From: Benincasa hispida
Lineage: Eukaryota > Streptophyta > Magnoliopsida > Cucurbitales > Cucurbitaceae
Reading direction: 5' to 3'
Length of the DNA: 64,000 nt
NCBI RefSeq assembly: GCF_009727055.1
Contig: NW_024064153.1
Span: 373,597 to 437,596, forward strand
The first letter of the stretch is position 1; each line of letters starts with the position of its first letter. A model generated the notes under the pieces. It saw only the letters and a program-made list of their open reading frames with translations, did not search any database and had not been told where the DNA came from. Position numbers and translations under genes: made by a program. Below are positions 37,241-49,600 of the stretch, piece by piece.

Positions 37241-39270
37241 ATGTCTTCTACAAATAAAGATTCTCAAAGTCTTATTTCAAGTCCAATTCCAAGTCCAAGC
37301 CCAAATCCAATCCCAAATTCAATGCTAGATTTAACTCCACGCTCCTCAAATGATGATAATTTGAGTGTTCATGATTGTGTTATTCTTGGTAAGGAGGACA
37401 TTGAGAAGGGGTCTTTAAAAAGAAGATTGACATTCGTTGTTTGGAACCATTTTAAGAAGCAAAAAATAAATGGAATAAACAAGGTTGTTTGTAATTATTG
37501 CTAACGAAAATTAGGGGGTGATAGTAAAAATGGAACCAAATATTTGCATGACCATATTAAGACATGTCTCTGTAAAGGAAAAAAAGACATACGTAAATCC
37601 CTATTGAATCCTAATAGAGAGAAGAACAATGCATTGGGGTTATATAACTTCGATCAGGAAGCTGCAAAAAAAGCATTAGCTAGGATGATAATCAAATATG
37701 AATATGCTCTCTCGACAATTGAGCATGACAGTTTTAGAGAATTTTGTAATGTTATCCAATCATTATTTAAGATGGTATCAAGAAACACAGTAAAGAAGAA
37801 GGTCTTGAAAATTTACGAGATTGAGAAGTTGAAAATTGTGACATTGTTGAATGAGATTAATGGAAAAATTTCCCTTACAACGAACATGTGGACTTACAAC
37901 CACCAAACAAAAAGTTATATGGTTGCTACTGTACATTTTTTTATGATAGTTGGGTTTTGCGTAATAAAATAATTAGGTTTATATATGTCCCTTCTCCACA
38001 CACTTCTGAGATGCTTCATGAAGAAATAATGGAGTCTGTTATATTGAAATATTGATAGAAAGTTGTCATCTATAATTGTAGATAATTGTAGTACAGATAA
38101 CTTCAAGGTTAATATGCTTGTTGATAGTCTGTCTGGTAACTTAATCTTGGATGGGAGTTTCTTTCATATGCGGTGTTGTGCTCATATTTTGAATTTAATT
38201 GTGAAGGATGGGTTGGCAGTGATAGGAGATGGGATTGAAAGAGTTCGTAGTAGTGTGGGTTTTTGGGTGCATACACAAAAAAAGGAGAAATTTGAGGAAA
38301 CTGCCCGTTGAATGTTCATGATGGTAGGATGTTAAGTCTTGATTGTTGGACTAGGTGGAATTCTACGTATTTTATGTTAGCCACGACATTGAAGTACAAG
38401 GCCGTTTTTTTTATCGGTTAAAACAACATGAACCAAAGTACAAGTGTTTGCCTTTAGATTAAGATTGGGTATTAGCTAAAGAGGGATGTGAGAAACTGAA
38501 AATATTTCATCACGTGATTGAAATATTTTCTAGATTAAAATATCCTACTGCTAATTTTTTTTTCCCCAAAAATTTGTAAATTGAAATTGGCTATTTTTGA
38601 GTGGACGAATTCTAGCTTTCAAGAGATAAGAGACATGGCTGCAAATATGATTTCAAAGTTTGATAAGTACTGGAAGAAAATTCATGGGGTAATGGCCGTA
38701 GCTGCAGTTTTAGATCCTCGTTACAAATTGAAGTTGATCGAGTTTTACTTCCCTAGAATTTATGGAGATACCTTTGTCCTTAAGGCGGAAAGGACTAAAA
38801 ATTTTTGTTTAGATTTGGAAAAAGATTATCAGCTGAAACATGAAAGTGAAGGTGATGATTCTCGCTCTAAAAATTTGGATGGAACATCAAAGATTGCAGA
38901 ATTTGATGATTTTAATGATTATGACTTGTTTGTATCAAATTCCAATAAGATGAATCAAAGGCAACAGTTTGATGCATATTTGGATGAACCTGTCTTAGCC
39001 CGATCATCTGATTTTGACATTTTGAGTTGGTGGAAATTGAATGGGGTTAAGTATCCCATTTTACAAGAGATTCCTAGAGACATATTAGTCATTCCCCTAT
39101 CAAGTATTGCATCAAAGTCTGCTTTTAGTACTTGCAGTCGTATTGTATGCCCACATTGTAACAAGCTTCATCTGAAGACAATAGAGGCTTTGATGTACGC
39201 TCAAAATTGGATTGCAACTGAAGTTTTTATAGGTATGTTAGTTTGTTTATGTTGTTTTGCCTATCTTTAA
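37241..39270 (+). pseudogene. hAT transposase (BED zinc finger, RICESLEEPER-like), broken
   Basis: The ATG at 37241 starts an S/P-rich N-terminus. A BED zinc finger follows (VWNHFKKQ...VVCNYC at 37436-37501), cut by a stop at 37502; its second half, TKYLHDHIKTC, is at about 37535-37570. Next come LTTNMWT..QTKSYMVATVHF (about 37880-37945, part of the RNase H-like catalytic fold), CCAHILNLIVKDGL (about 38175-38215), a linker with AVLDPRYKLKLIEF, and the C-terminal dimerisation domain (LDEPVLARSSDFDILSWWKLNGVKYPIL...SKSAFSTCSRIV, 38980-39200). Stops and frameshifts at 37502, 37970, 38309 and around 38400-38580 inactivate it. Compared with intact relatives the SAFST box is changed. Confidence 0.9.
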
Positions 39271-41165
39271 CATTTAATATATTAGTAATTGTTTTGTATT
39301 ATAAATATGTGATGTGACAACATAAGGTATTAGTACGGAAAAAAAATGGTTAAATATTTAACAACTGTTTTGGAAGATGCAGGTGACTCTGATGAAGATG
39401 AAGTGATAACTGATGTATGTTCAAGGATTAATATTATTTTTTTTATGACCAATTTTAAAACTTGTTGTTTAGTTATCTTTTTGTAACATTGATTGTTAGA
39501 TATATTTTAAATATAGGGATAATGCTCAAAACTGAGGATGGGACGATCACTATGTCAAGAAATGAGGAAAATTTGAAGAAAAGACATCGATCAAAAGCAA
39601 TTTATAATCATGGTTGTTGTATTTGTAATTGTATAAGACATGATTTTAGACTTCCAATACTCGAACTTTATTTAATATAAGTTGTAAACTTATTTAATGG
39701 ATTTGTAAACTTCTATACTGTATTTATTTCATGAATTAATTTATAAATTAGTGTACTTTTAAATAAAAAGATTTGATTAAAAAAAATGTTAATAGGAGAT
39801 TCCCCGCGGGGAAATGGAAAAACGGAGAATGGGTCCCCACGAGGACCCCGTTTCCCCGACGGGGAATCCCTGCCCCCGTCCTAGTCTTTTGAAGGTGGGG
39901 ACGGGGACCCTCCCTTGCCCCACTTCGGCCCCGATGCCAACCCTAATAGAGTTGTTATGTTTAAGTTCATAAGTCTGTGTTTGGGTGTGCAGAGTTCATA
40001 TGTCAGTGCTATCTAGTTTAGTTTTTTGTACCCTAAAATAATTTGCCTATATGAACATTATTTGTTTTTAATCGTATAATTCAATTATTGTATCAACTCA
40101 ACTTTTTGTATTCAATTATTGTCTTTTAAATAATTCTTTATTATTGTTGTTTAAAAAAATTCAGTCAAAATTTAAGCTTTAACCGTAAATAGTCAACGAA
40201 ATACCAACATTTAAAAATATGAAATTTAATTCTAAGTCAAGGATGGACATACCAACTTTTTTTTAAAAACCTTTTTCCATTTTTTAATAGTATATATATA
40301 TAATCGTCAATCATGACTTGAATTTTCAAAAGAGTTTTCAAAAGTAAGACAAATAAAAAATAAAAATAAACGAGTGAAAGTAATATTTATAAATTTAACT
40401 TTTTAAAACTATCGAGAACTAAATGGTTATGAATGATTAATTAAATATTTTAGTGAGACATTTAAGAAAAAAATGTTTTGCTTCTGTTTGATTTTAGGGA
40501 TTTCGTTGGGGTTTTTCTCATATAAATTCACATATGAGTTTTTTTTTATAATGGGCTTTTGAATAGTAGATTTTTAATATTGATGTTGTATATGAAGAGA
40601 TTTTTTTTTTTAATTTTTATTTTGAGAAATTGTGTAGAAAGAATTAATCCAAAATATTGTGATTTTTTTAATGGACATTATACAAATAAATAATTGATAT
40701 ACTAAGCAAATAAAAATGAAAACTTGAATGATATAATTTATAGATAATAAATGATTAATATACTCTATCACAGGACACTGAAGGAAAAACGATGTATGTA
40801 AATTGAAGGTAAAAAATAGGTGCATGTAACTAGATTAAAATACCATGGTTTCTTAATAAAATGGATATAGTGGAAAAAAAAATTATACTTGAAGTATAAT
40901 GAAATAAACTCAAGAAAAGAATAAAGAAATAAAAACGTAAGTGAGCCATAGAAAGGGAGGAGAGAGAGACGAGAATGACGATTGGGTATGAAAAGGGAGG
41001 AGACATAGAAGTGGGGATGGAGAAGTTGAGAGAGTTGTTAAATGAGGGTTAATGTGCATATGTTGAAGGAAGTAAAAAAAGGGAGATGGTATATCAGTGG
41101 GCCAAACAATGATATAGGGGTTATATCATCTTCTGACATAGAATATTGGGCCCCCAAACAAGCCC

Positions 41166-43484
41166 ATAATATTTTCCATGCATGTTTCAAATATCCATGG
41201 GGAGAAGCAATTCTTATAGCTACCCACCTAATAAATAGAATGCCTAGTAAGATCTTGAATTTTAGAACTCTCATTTACTGCCATAAACTATTTTTCCAAT
41301 ATCCCACGTGGTGCATATACTCTGAATTACCCCTCAAAGTTTTTGGATGTACTACTTATGTTCACATACCTAATCAATTTCAGTCCAAACGTGATTGTAG
41401 TGCTGTTAAAAGCATTTTCGTGGGTTACTCTTTAAATAAAAAAAATGTTATAAATACTCTAATCCTCAGACAATAAAATTTTACTGAGTATGGATGTGTC
41501 TTTTTTAGAAAATCAACCTTACTTTCCCCAAATTCTCTTCAAAGGTAGAAATCAAATTTGAAAGAAAATCTTTGGGATGTTTGTATTCCTTTTCTAGTCT
41601 TAATTGTTCGGATGTTACGAGTTCTATGATGCCAAGCATAGAAACTTCTCAATGAGGGCAAGAGTACTACAAAATGGTCATATTGATCAAGTTTCTAAGT
41701 TTAAGTTTTATACTAGAAGAACATTCAGTCAAAGGAACCAAGACAAGATAACTTATCCATCACATAGCCAATCTGAGACTCCGACAAATGAAACTGGTAA
41801 TCCTTCTTTCATTCTTACTCCTTCAACTATTCAAAGTACTTTTCCAGTCAATTCTATTCTTGATATTCCTATTGTCCTTATAAAAGGTATTCAAAGTTGT
41901 ACCAAATATCCTATTGCAAACTTTATGTCATATAAAAAATTGTCAAATAGTCATAGAGCTTTCATATCGAGGACTTATTTGTCCCAAAGAATATATATGA
42001 GGCTTTAAATTATCCAAATTGGAAATTAGTAGTTATGGAGGAGATGAATCCTTTAAAACATAAAGAAACTTAACAAATAGTAGAGTTGCCTAAAAATAAG
42101 AAAACAAGTGAATTGTAAATTGGTATTTACCAAAAATGTAATGTTGAATGTAGAGTTGATAGACACAAGGCTAGACTGGTAGCTAAAGGATTCACTTAGA
42201 CCTACGAAATTGATTATCAGGAAACATTTGCTATTGTTGCTAAAATTAACTCTATTGGAGTTCTTTTGTCCCTTGTAGTTAATTTAGACTGACCACTTTA
42301 CCAACTTGACGTGGAAAATGTCTTTTTGAATGGTGATCTTGAGGAAGAGGTCTTTATGAGTTTACCACCAGATTTTGGAAAGGAGCTTGGTTGCAGTAAA
42401 ATTTACAAATTAAAGAAATCTCTTTATGACCTTAAACAATCCTCAAGAGCTTGGTTTGAATGTTTTGGAAAAGTTGTGTCCAGTTATGGATTTCTTCAAA
42501 GTCAAGTAGATCATATGTTATTTTATAAACACTCGGAGAACAATAAAATTTCAATTTTGGTTGTTTATGTAGATGATATTATTCTCATGGGTAATGATGA
42601 AGCATGTTTAGTTGATCTCAAGAAAACACTAGCATGAGTTTCGAATAAAGGACATGGGAACGTTGAAATTTTTTCTAGGAATAGAATTTACAAGATCAAA
42701 GAAAGGGATCTTTGTTAATCAAAGAAAGTATGTCCTTGACTTAATTGAAGTAACACGCTTACTTGGTTGCAAGGTTGCAAATACTCTTATTGAACATAAT
42801 CGAAAATTACTAAATGGTATTAGAGACTTGTTGGTAGATTAATTTATCTATCTCATTTATGGCCTGATATTGCATATATTATGAGCATGGTTAGTCAATT
42901 TATGCATACTCTTGAATCAATTCATTTTGAAGCTGCTTACAAAATTTTGAGGTATTTGAAAGAGTCTCTGGGAAAAGGTATTCTATTCAAAAGGAATAAT
43001 CACTTCCAAATAGAAGTCTACATTGATGCAGATTATGCAGAAAGTTCTATAGATAAACGATCTGCCTCTGGTTATTGTTCCTTTGTTGGATGAAATTTGG
43101 TAACTTAGAGAAGTAAAAAATAGAATGTGGTAGTCAGAAGTAGTGCTAAACAAGAGTTTAGAGCTTTAGCTCATGGAATTTGTGAGGGCGTATGGATCAA
43201 AAGGATATTTAAAGAGTGAAGATTTATTTGACTAGGCTTATTAAATTTATTGTAACAATAAGCTGCCATTTCTATCGCCCGTAATCCAATTCTACATGAT
43301 AGAACAAGACATATCGATACTGATAAGCATTTTATTAAAGAGAAAATTGAAGTAGGAACAATATGTATTCCTTATCTTCCTAAATCAGAGCAAATTGTTG
43401 ATGTGCTAACTAAAGGCCTTCTAAAGAAACAATTTGATAGATTGATTAATAAGTTGGCTATGAAAAACATCTTCAAACTAGCTT
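41166..43484 (+). pseudogene. Copia integrase end, RT and RNase H of the second element
   Basis: Integrase C-terminal part: WGEAILIATHLINRMPSKIL, LKVFGCTTYVHIP, SIFVGYSLNKK (to about 41460). A linker follows (41604-42008). RT: DVENVFLNGDLEEEVFMSLPPDFG, IYKLKKSLYDLKQSSRAW, catalytic VVYVDDIILMG (about 42560-42592), then LKFFLGIEF at 42660. The connection and RNase H parts read IYLSHLWPDIAYIM and YIDADYAESSIDKRSASGYCSFVG (to 43093), then TRHIDTDKHFIKEKI and a LTKGLLKKQFDRL tail near 43410-43450. Stops and frameshifts are frequent. The gene belongs with the pieces at 29283-29820, 33638-33985 and 35861-35901. Confidence 0.88.
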
Positions 43485-43493
43485 GAGGGGAAG
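43484..43493 (+). other. Polypurine tract of the second copia element
   Basis: The bases tgaggggaag end directly at the first LTR copy (43494). Confidence 0.7.
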
Positions 43494-43655
43494 TATTGGA
43501 AGTTCTGTATCTATATATGAATATTATTTGTCAAATATTTATTCTTTATTGTCTTTATTCTTTCCATATTTGTAAAAAGTCTTTTTCCTATATAAGAAGA
43601 CCTAAATTACACCTATTCAATAGGAAAAATAATATTATTCCCTACAAATTTAAGA
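43494..43655 (+). repeat. Short copia LTR, first tandem copy (3' LTR)
   Basis: It follows the polypurine tract, starts tattggaagt (TG decayed to TA) and ends near ccctacaaatttaaga. It contains ctatataagaagacc, a likely TATA region. A second copy of equal length begins immediately after it. Confidence 0.75.
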
Positions 43656-43817
43656 TGGTGGAATTTTTATATTTTTATATAAATATTAATTGTCAAATAT
43701 TTATTCTTTTATTGTCTTTATTCTTTCCATATTTGTAAAGGTATTTATCTTATATAAGAATACCTAAAATACACATATTCGATAGGAAAAATAATATTAT
43801 TTCCTACAAATTTAATA
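43656..43817 (+). repeat. Short copia LTR, second tandem copy
   Basis: It is 162 bp, the same length as the copy before it, with shared blocks gtcaaatatttattc, tctttattctttccat and ggaaaaataatattatt. A primer-binding site follows at once, as after a 5' LTR. Confidence 0.75.
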
Positions 43818-43829
43818 TGGTATCAGAGC
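43818..43829 (+). other. Primer-binding site, initiator methionine tRNA type
   Basis: It is an exact TGGTATCAGAGC, complementary to the 3' end of plant initiator tRNA-Met as used by copia elements. Confidence 0.9.
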
Positions 43830-43958
43830 AAATGGTCTAGGGAGGCCTTATGTTCAAATACTTGCAATGTTGTTTTCTCCCCAATTAATATTGAATTCCA
43901 CTTGTTGGGTGCTTTTCGTATTTCAAGCCCACAAGTGAAGAGGAGTGTCAGATGATAT
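43830..43958 (+). other. Short leader or internal domain, cut by LTR C
   Basis: About 130 bases follow the primer site and end in a purine-rich gtgaagaggag and then TGTCAGATGATAT. This could be a complete mini internal domain of a TRIM-type element whose 3' LTR starts at 43946, or the leader of a lost copia element. LTR C enters at 43959. Confidence 0.45.
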
Positions 43959-46609
43959 TGTTGGGGTTGATGTCTTAAATTTCATGGCTTCCGTAGTTTG
44001 TAAATTTTGTATACGGATTATTTATTTAATAAAATAAGATGCTATTAGACATTTATTATGTGTTAATTCAATTCAATAAACTAAGATCCAAGGTAATTTT
44101 ATATAACTTAAATATGTATGTGGTTGATATATAGGTAAATCATATTTAAGTAATAACCTAAACGGTTTGTAGTATATGGATAAAGTTAGTTACCTTATCC
44201 TGGTGATACTATGGATACAACTCACTTTATAATTGTTATAATAATTTTAAAGTGTTACAAACTGTTGGGTTTTATGTCCTAAAAACTCGCAGTTTGTAAA
44301 ATGATAAACATTTTTTTTTTATCAATATACTTGTTATTGATCTCATAACTTGTATGAAAGTCTAAATCCAATAAACTAAGACCCATGATTATTGTATGAG
44401 TACTTGAACTTTATGTGAAGACATAAGAGTGGATCGAGTTCGAGTAAATAGTCAAAATGATCTATGGTACATGAATAAGGTTGGGTACCTTATTCTGGTA
44501 ACACATTGGATGCAGCATACTCTGTAGTTGTTACAAAAAGTTGTAAAGTGCTATATACGATGTGATCCTAATTCATACATGTTATGGCATGAGGAGTGGG
44601 AGCATCCTATGCAATGAGTTTGCATAAGATCCGGACCAAGAAATAAGTCACTCTTACTTTATAACGTTGTCTACTATTTAAGACTGACTATTTTGCCTAG
44701 ATGACCTAGGTAACTCGATCTTAATCCTGAGCTAACTATAACTCCTTTATTCGAGATTGCCGTTAGATTTGCATAGTTGAGGGTTGGCTCAACAACACCG
44801 GCTCAATAAGGCTCCCATTTCAGGGGTAAGACCGGATAGATAGCTGGGGACATAGGGTGCATGACGGAGTTCACACCTACCCGATTTAAGGATATGAGAA
44901 AGGTTGTTCTCTCAAGTACTGAATCAAGGTCTTGAACAAGGGGCCCCACCCTCTCACTGGGCTGAGAGAGTTTGGTTTGGTGATTGGATCACAAACCAGT
45001 TGTTCATTAGAGGATCAGTAGGGACTGGAGGAATAAGACGTAATCTTGGGGGTAAAACAGATATTTGACCCAGCCGTTATTACGAACAACCTGTGAAGGG
45101 TCGACTTGCTGATTATGGTTAAATCATATGGTCGACTAGCTCTAGAATAGTGTGATAAGTTAGTTTGAAACGTTCAAATTAGAATTACGAGAATTAGTAA
45201 TTATATGAGATATAATTATATGTTTAACTTTAGAATTGAACGGAATAGGAGAATTTATATATTTAAATGTGATTTAAATATAAAGATGGATATGTGTTAA
45301 AATTAATTTAATATTTGATATTAAATTAATTAAGTTTGATTTAATAATTAATTTATGAAATTAATTAATTTTTCATTTTTAAAATCAAAATAGATTTATT
45401 AAATCGAATTTTGATTTTTAGATAGAATTGAAAAATAAAACAAAAACACATTTAAATGGAACAATGGATTTTTTCATTATCCATCACTTAACTAGCTCAC
45501 ACATGAAGCAACCATTTTGCCTTGTCTTCTCCAAGCATGAGCTGCAACTCATGCAACTCTTCTCTTTGCATGTTGATCTGCAATATAATGAAGAGATTGG
45601 AGTGAAAATCGTGCATGCAATCTACAGAATTTTGAGAGAAAATTTGGTTTGAAGAATGGTTCTTCAACAATAGTTGCTGCAGTGAGCTTTTCTCCTTCAT
45701 CCCTTGATTCAAGCTTGTTTTGAGTCCCACAACTCAATCTAGAGCACCAAGAGAATAGTGAGGAAGATCTTGAGGTGGTCTACAATAAGATATGGAGAAG
45801 ATAGTAGCTGGAGATGAAGCTTTGAAGAAGTTCTACAAGAGGTATGTCTTGAAACCCATTTTTTTGCGGAAACATGCTTTATATTTTTCCAAAATTAGTG
45901 AATTTGAATGCTTAGATAATTCTTGTGCTTCTGCTACAATGGATACAATCCTACACAAACTATGTGATCCTAATTGTTCATGTGGAGACATGTAAGTGGA
46001 TGTTTCCTATATAAAGAGTTTGTATAAGACTGAATCACGAAATGATTAGTCTCTCTTCATATCTCCGTTACTTGAAGAGATTAACAACAATAGGATGACC
46101 ATAGGTGAATCGTCCTTAATCTTGAGTGAGTTGTGAACTCATGTCTATGAGGGCGATCCTTTGATTTGTATCTGTGAGAGTCTCCAGATTCATTGACTTA
46201 ATAAGCCTACCATTTTGGAGATTTGTCCGAGTAGGGAGCTGGGATCACAACTACACACTATGGAATTCACTCCTTCCCATCTCGAGGGAAAGTAGAGGAA
46301 TTGTTCCCTAAAAGGCTGATTCGAGGTCTTGAACAATGAGGCGTCTCACCTTCTCACTGGCCAGAGAGGGGTCTACTTTATATTTGGACTATAACTAATT
46401 GTTTATTAGAAAGATCAGTTGTACTTAAGAAATTAGAAGTAAATACAAGGGTAAATTAGTAATTTGACCCTACTTAATTATGTGCAATTCGCGAAGAGTC
46501 AACTTACCATTGATTGGTTGTATTCGTGAATACAAAATATATCTACAGTGTGAAGAGTGTAGCTATCGGTCTTTGGTGGAGTGACGGACAGTTAATGAAT
46601 GTTGAGTAA
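43959..46609 (+). mobile_element. LTR, family C, split by LTR B and cut at its right end
   Basis: It begins TGTTGGGGTTGATGTC, preceded by gatat. It matches LTR C at 8305-9525 in reverse. It reads to 44262, is interrupted by LTR B (44263-45955), and resumes at about 45961 with the ccta..tcatgtggagacatg block. At 46609 the Athila-like LTR begins, so its 3' end and right target duplication are gone. Confidence 0.78.
44263..45955 (+). mobile_element. Solo LTR, family B, nested in LTR C
   Basis: It begins TGTTGGGTTTTATGTCC and ends ggatacaatcctaca, with a perfect duplication caaac (44258-44262 and 45956-45960). It is 1693 bp. It defines the 3' terminus of family B. Short frames inside it (for example 45428-45652) are not real genes; mirror versions recur in other LTR B copies. 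Confidence 0.92.
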
Positions 46610-49600
46610 TGATAGATATCAAAAAGAGCTATTATTCCAAGATTAATTTAGGCTCGTTAATGGATTTTTATATTAATTATCCTATTTTGTAGGTATTGAA
46701 CGTTGAACAGGTAGAATCGAGCAATTGGAGTCAAACGAGGTTAATTTGAAGCAATTTAGAGGTGATTTGAGTATCCGAACTTCAAAGGAGGAGAAATGAC
46801 CAAAATGCCCCTGATTGGAGCGTCGCAACCCTCACTCATAACTCCAGTGCAACGCTAAAAGTTAGACCGCATGGATGTAGGGTAGCATTGCAATGTTGCA
46901 AATTTTAATGGAATGCCACCAACACGCGCGCGCAAAGCGGCGTCGTGCCATAGTTGCAACGCCACTCCAACAGTTGAGAACTGCTATCGACAAGAGCTTT
47001 GCAATGCTCTTCCTAGTGTTGCAATGTTGCACCTATTGCATAAAAGGATTCTTTCCGAATTAGGTAAGAGGAAGAGGTTGATTTCATGAAGGCCAAAGTA
47101 GAGCTTCAATTTCCTTCTTCTTTCTTCAGATTTTAGCATCTTAGCTTAGGTTTTACATTTTATTTTGGGTTATAATTGATGGATCAGATCTTTATCTCGA
47201 GTTTATCTATGAATTTTTTAGGTAATTCCTATCTAATTTATTTGAGCAAGAGTCCCTATATTCAATTTCTTCAGATTTGTGTTTATGTCTTGGACTGATG
47301 ACCCTGTCGTAGTTGCATATCTCTGCTAGTTAATTTCAAGCTCACCCATTTTCTTGTGTTCGTCTATACTTGAATTTACCCTGATAACGTAGGATTGAAT
47401 GTGAATGCTTAGACTTATAGGTTGGACTTGAATCTTAGTAATGCATGTTCTACCTAGGTTCAAAGAACAAATTGATTAATTGAATTAGGCTATCCAATCA
47501 ATTAGTTAACACAATTGAATCCTTGATCTTCATGCATATGATTTTTAATTCTATATGATCATTGAGAACCCAGTAGAATTAAGAACATATAATTTAGTTA
47601 GGGTTGACTTTCTAACCTTAATTAATATTTAGGACGTTTGATTGATTTGGTTTTGATTAGTTGTCGGCCTTTGTAGAGAATAGTTAAATCGAATTGATTT
47701 AGTAGTTATGCATGCATAGAATGAAATGTTTGTTTATGAAGGAGTAATATAACGTGCAACAGAAGAATTCAGAATCAATAAGCAATCTAACAACCCTTAA
47801 TTTAAGTTTTAAACATGTTACTCATGAGGAATTCATAAGAGAGTTTGAACTACACATTACCTTTGAAGATCTCTCCACGAATTCAGGTGAATTTTCACGA
47901 ATTTGAGCTTGAATTTTCAAGTAGACCACCACCAAGATCTTCTCCACTAAACTCAAGAAGGAATGTGTGGTGGAAACACTCAAATTGAGTTGAATTGAGG
48001 ATGAATTTTTGTGGTTTTAGAGGGTTTTCAAGCTAGCAACGTAACAGGTGAAAAATCTCAAAATTCTACCTCAATTCTCTGCATGAAACATAAATTTATA
48101 GATTGAATTCATGCATAGGAGTTGCTTGCATGTAGGACATCTCCTACTTGGTGTTTTAAATGAAGATGGAAGTAGATTTGGGTGATAAACCACTAACTCA
48201 AATCAATTCGATCTAAAATTGTTTTTTTTATTTAAATAAAACTATTTTATTTAAAAATTTAGTTTTATAAAATTAATTCAAAACAATTAATTTAAATAAA
48301 ACTAATTTCAATTTTAATTAAACCTTTTAATTAAAATAGTATTAATTTAATATCTTAATATTAAATTAATAAAAACATCAATTCCACCAATATGATTCAA
48401 TTTTATATAATTAATATTTAAATCATAATTTAAATATTAATTGATTCTTCAATTTCGTTTAATTTCGTATAAATTAAACGTTTTTAATTGTATCGTATAC
48501 AATCAATTGACTAAAATTGATTTTGAAAATTTCAAATTCATAACCCTAATTTCAAATTTCATCTAACAATACTCAATTTATGAGTTAGTAGAGGGACCTA
48601 ATGGACCTACAGATCATGAGCCTCAACGATTTGTAATTAACTGGTTAAACTCTTTAAAACTGAATTAATCACTATTTGTTAATTATCAAGGGATACCACT
48701 ATAGTTTGATAGTTGCACTCTCCTTACTATAGATATATTTCTGTCTATTTTAACCATAATCGATAAGTCGATCATTCACTGGTTGTTCGTATTTACAACT
48801 GTGTCAAAATTACTGTTTTACCCGTGTAAATGCATCTTGTTCCTTAAGCTCCTACTGACCCTCTATTGAACAACTGATTCATAATACCACTTATGAATCA
48901 TGTCCCTCTCTACCATAAGAGGGCGGGGCCCCGTTGTTCAAGACCAGGAGTCAGCACTTAAGAGAACAACCTATCTGCTAACCCTAAGATGGGTAGGAGC
49001 GAATTTCAAGGCTATGTCCCCAGCTATCTATTTGATCTTATCCCTAAAATGGGAGGCTTATTGAGTAGTGTTGTTTGACTACTCTCACCTATGCAGATCA
49101 AAGGATAATCCCGAATAAACAAGAGTTTATAGTTAGCTCAGGATTAGATCGAATTATCCTAGGTTATTTTAGTATGAAATAGTCAGTTTTAACAGTAAAC
49201 GATCGTTACAAAAAAAAGTGACTATTTCTTGGTCCAGTCTTTATGCAAACTCATTGCATAAGATACCCCCATTCACATGTCTCTACATGAATGATCTGTG
49301 GATCACATCATTTGTATCAAAATGGGCCGCATCCAATAGTGTTACCAGGATGAGATACCCAATTTCATTCATATACTTACAGACCATTTAGGCTACATAC
49401 TATTAACTTGATCCTATTTATGTCAACACATAAAGTTAAAGTATTCATACTATAGCCATGGATGTGTTTATTGGATTTTCATAATAGAATGCAATATTAA
49501 CAACTTTGTTGAATAAAATATTTAATGATATTTTATTTATAAATAGAATGTTTAATATGAAATTTACGAGCTGCGAGTTCTAGGACATTCCCAACATTTT

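Larger units (their letters stand above)
35988..39944 (+). mobile_element. hAT (Ac-like) transposon, defective
   Basis: The left end is AGGGTTGGCA and the right end TGCCAACCCT, a 9-10 bp terminal inverted repeat. Inside both ends lie G- and C-rich subterminal blocks with ccccgtcc and ggggacgggg. It encloses a broken hAT transposase at 37241-39270. Length is 3957 bp. I cannot identify the expected 8-bp target duplication (left flank gtgcaaag, right flank aatagagt), so its age is high or an end is misplaced. Confidence 0.8.
35902..41165 (+). mobile_element. Non-autonomous TIR transposon (PIF/Harbinger-like) carrying a hAT element
   Basis: The left end reads gggggtgtttggggc. The right end, reverse-complemented, reads gggcttgtttgggggc. 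A 3-bp duplication, ata, flanks both (35899-35901 and 41166-41168). The surrounding copia integrase resumes in register after it. Without the hAT element it is about 1.3 kb, AT-rich and without coding capacity of its own. The 3-bp duplication and G-rich ends suit Tourist/PIF-Harbinger elements, but their usual target is TAA or TTA, so the superfamily is an inference. Confidence 0.55.

Noticed and set aside
45428..45995. Cluster of small frames on both strands
   Set aside because: They lie inside the solo LTR B and its C-family host. Similar frames recur wherever this LTR occurs.
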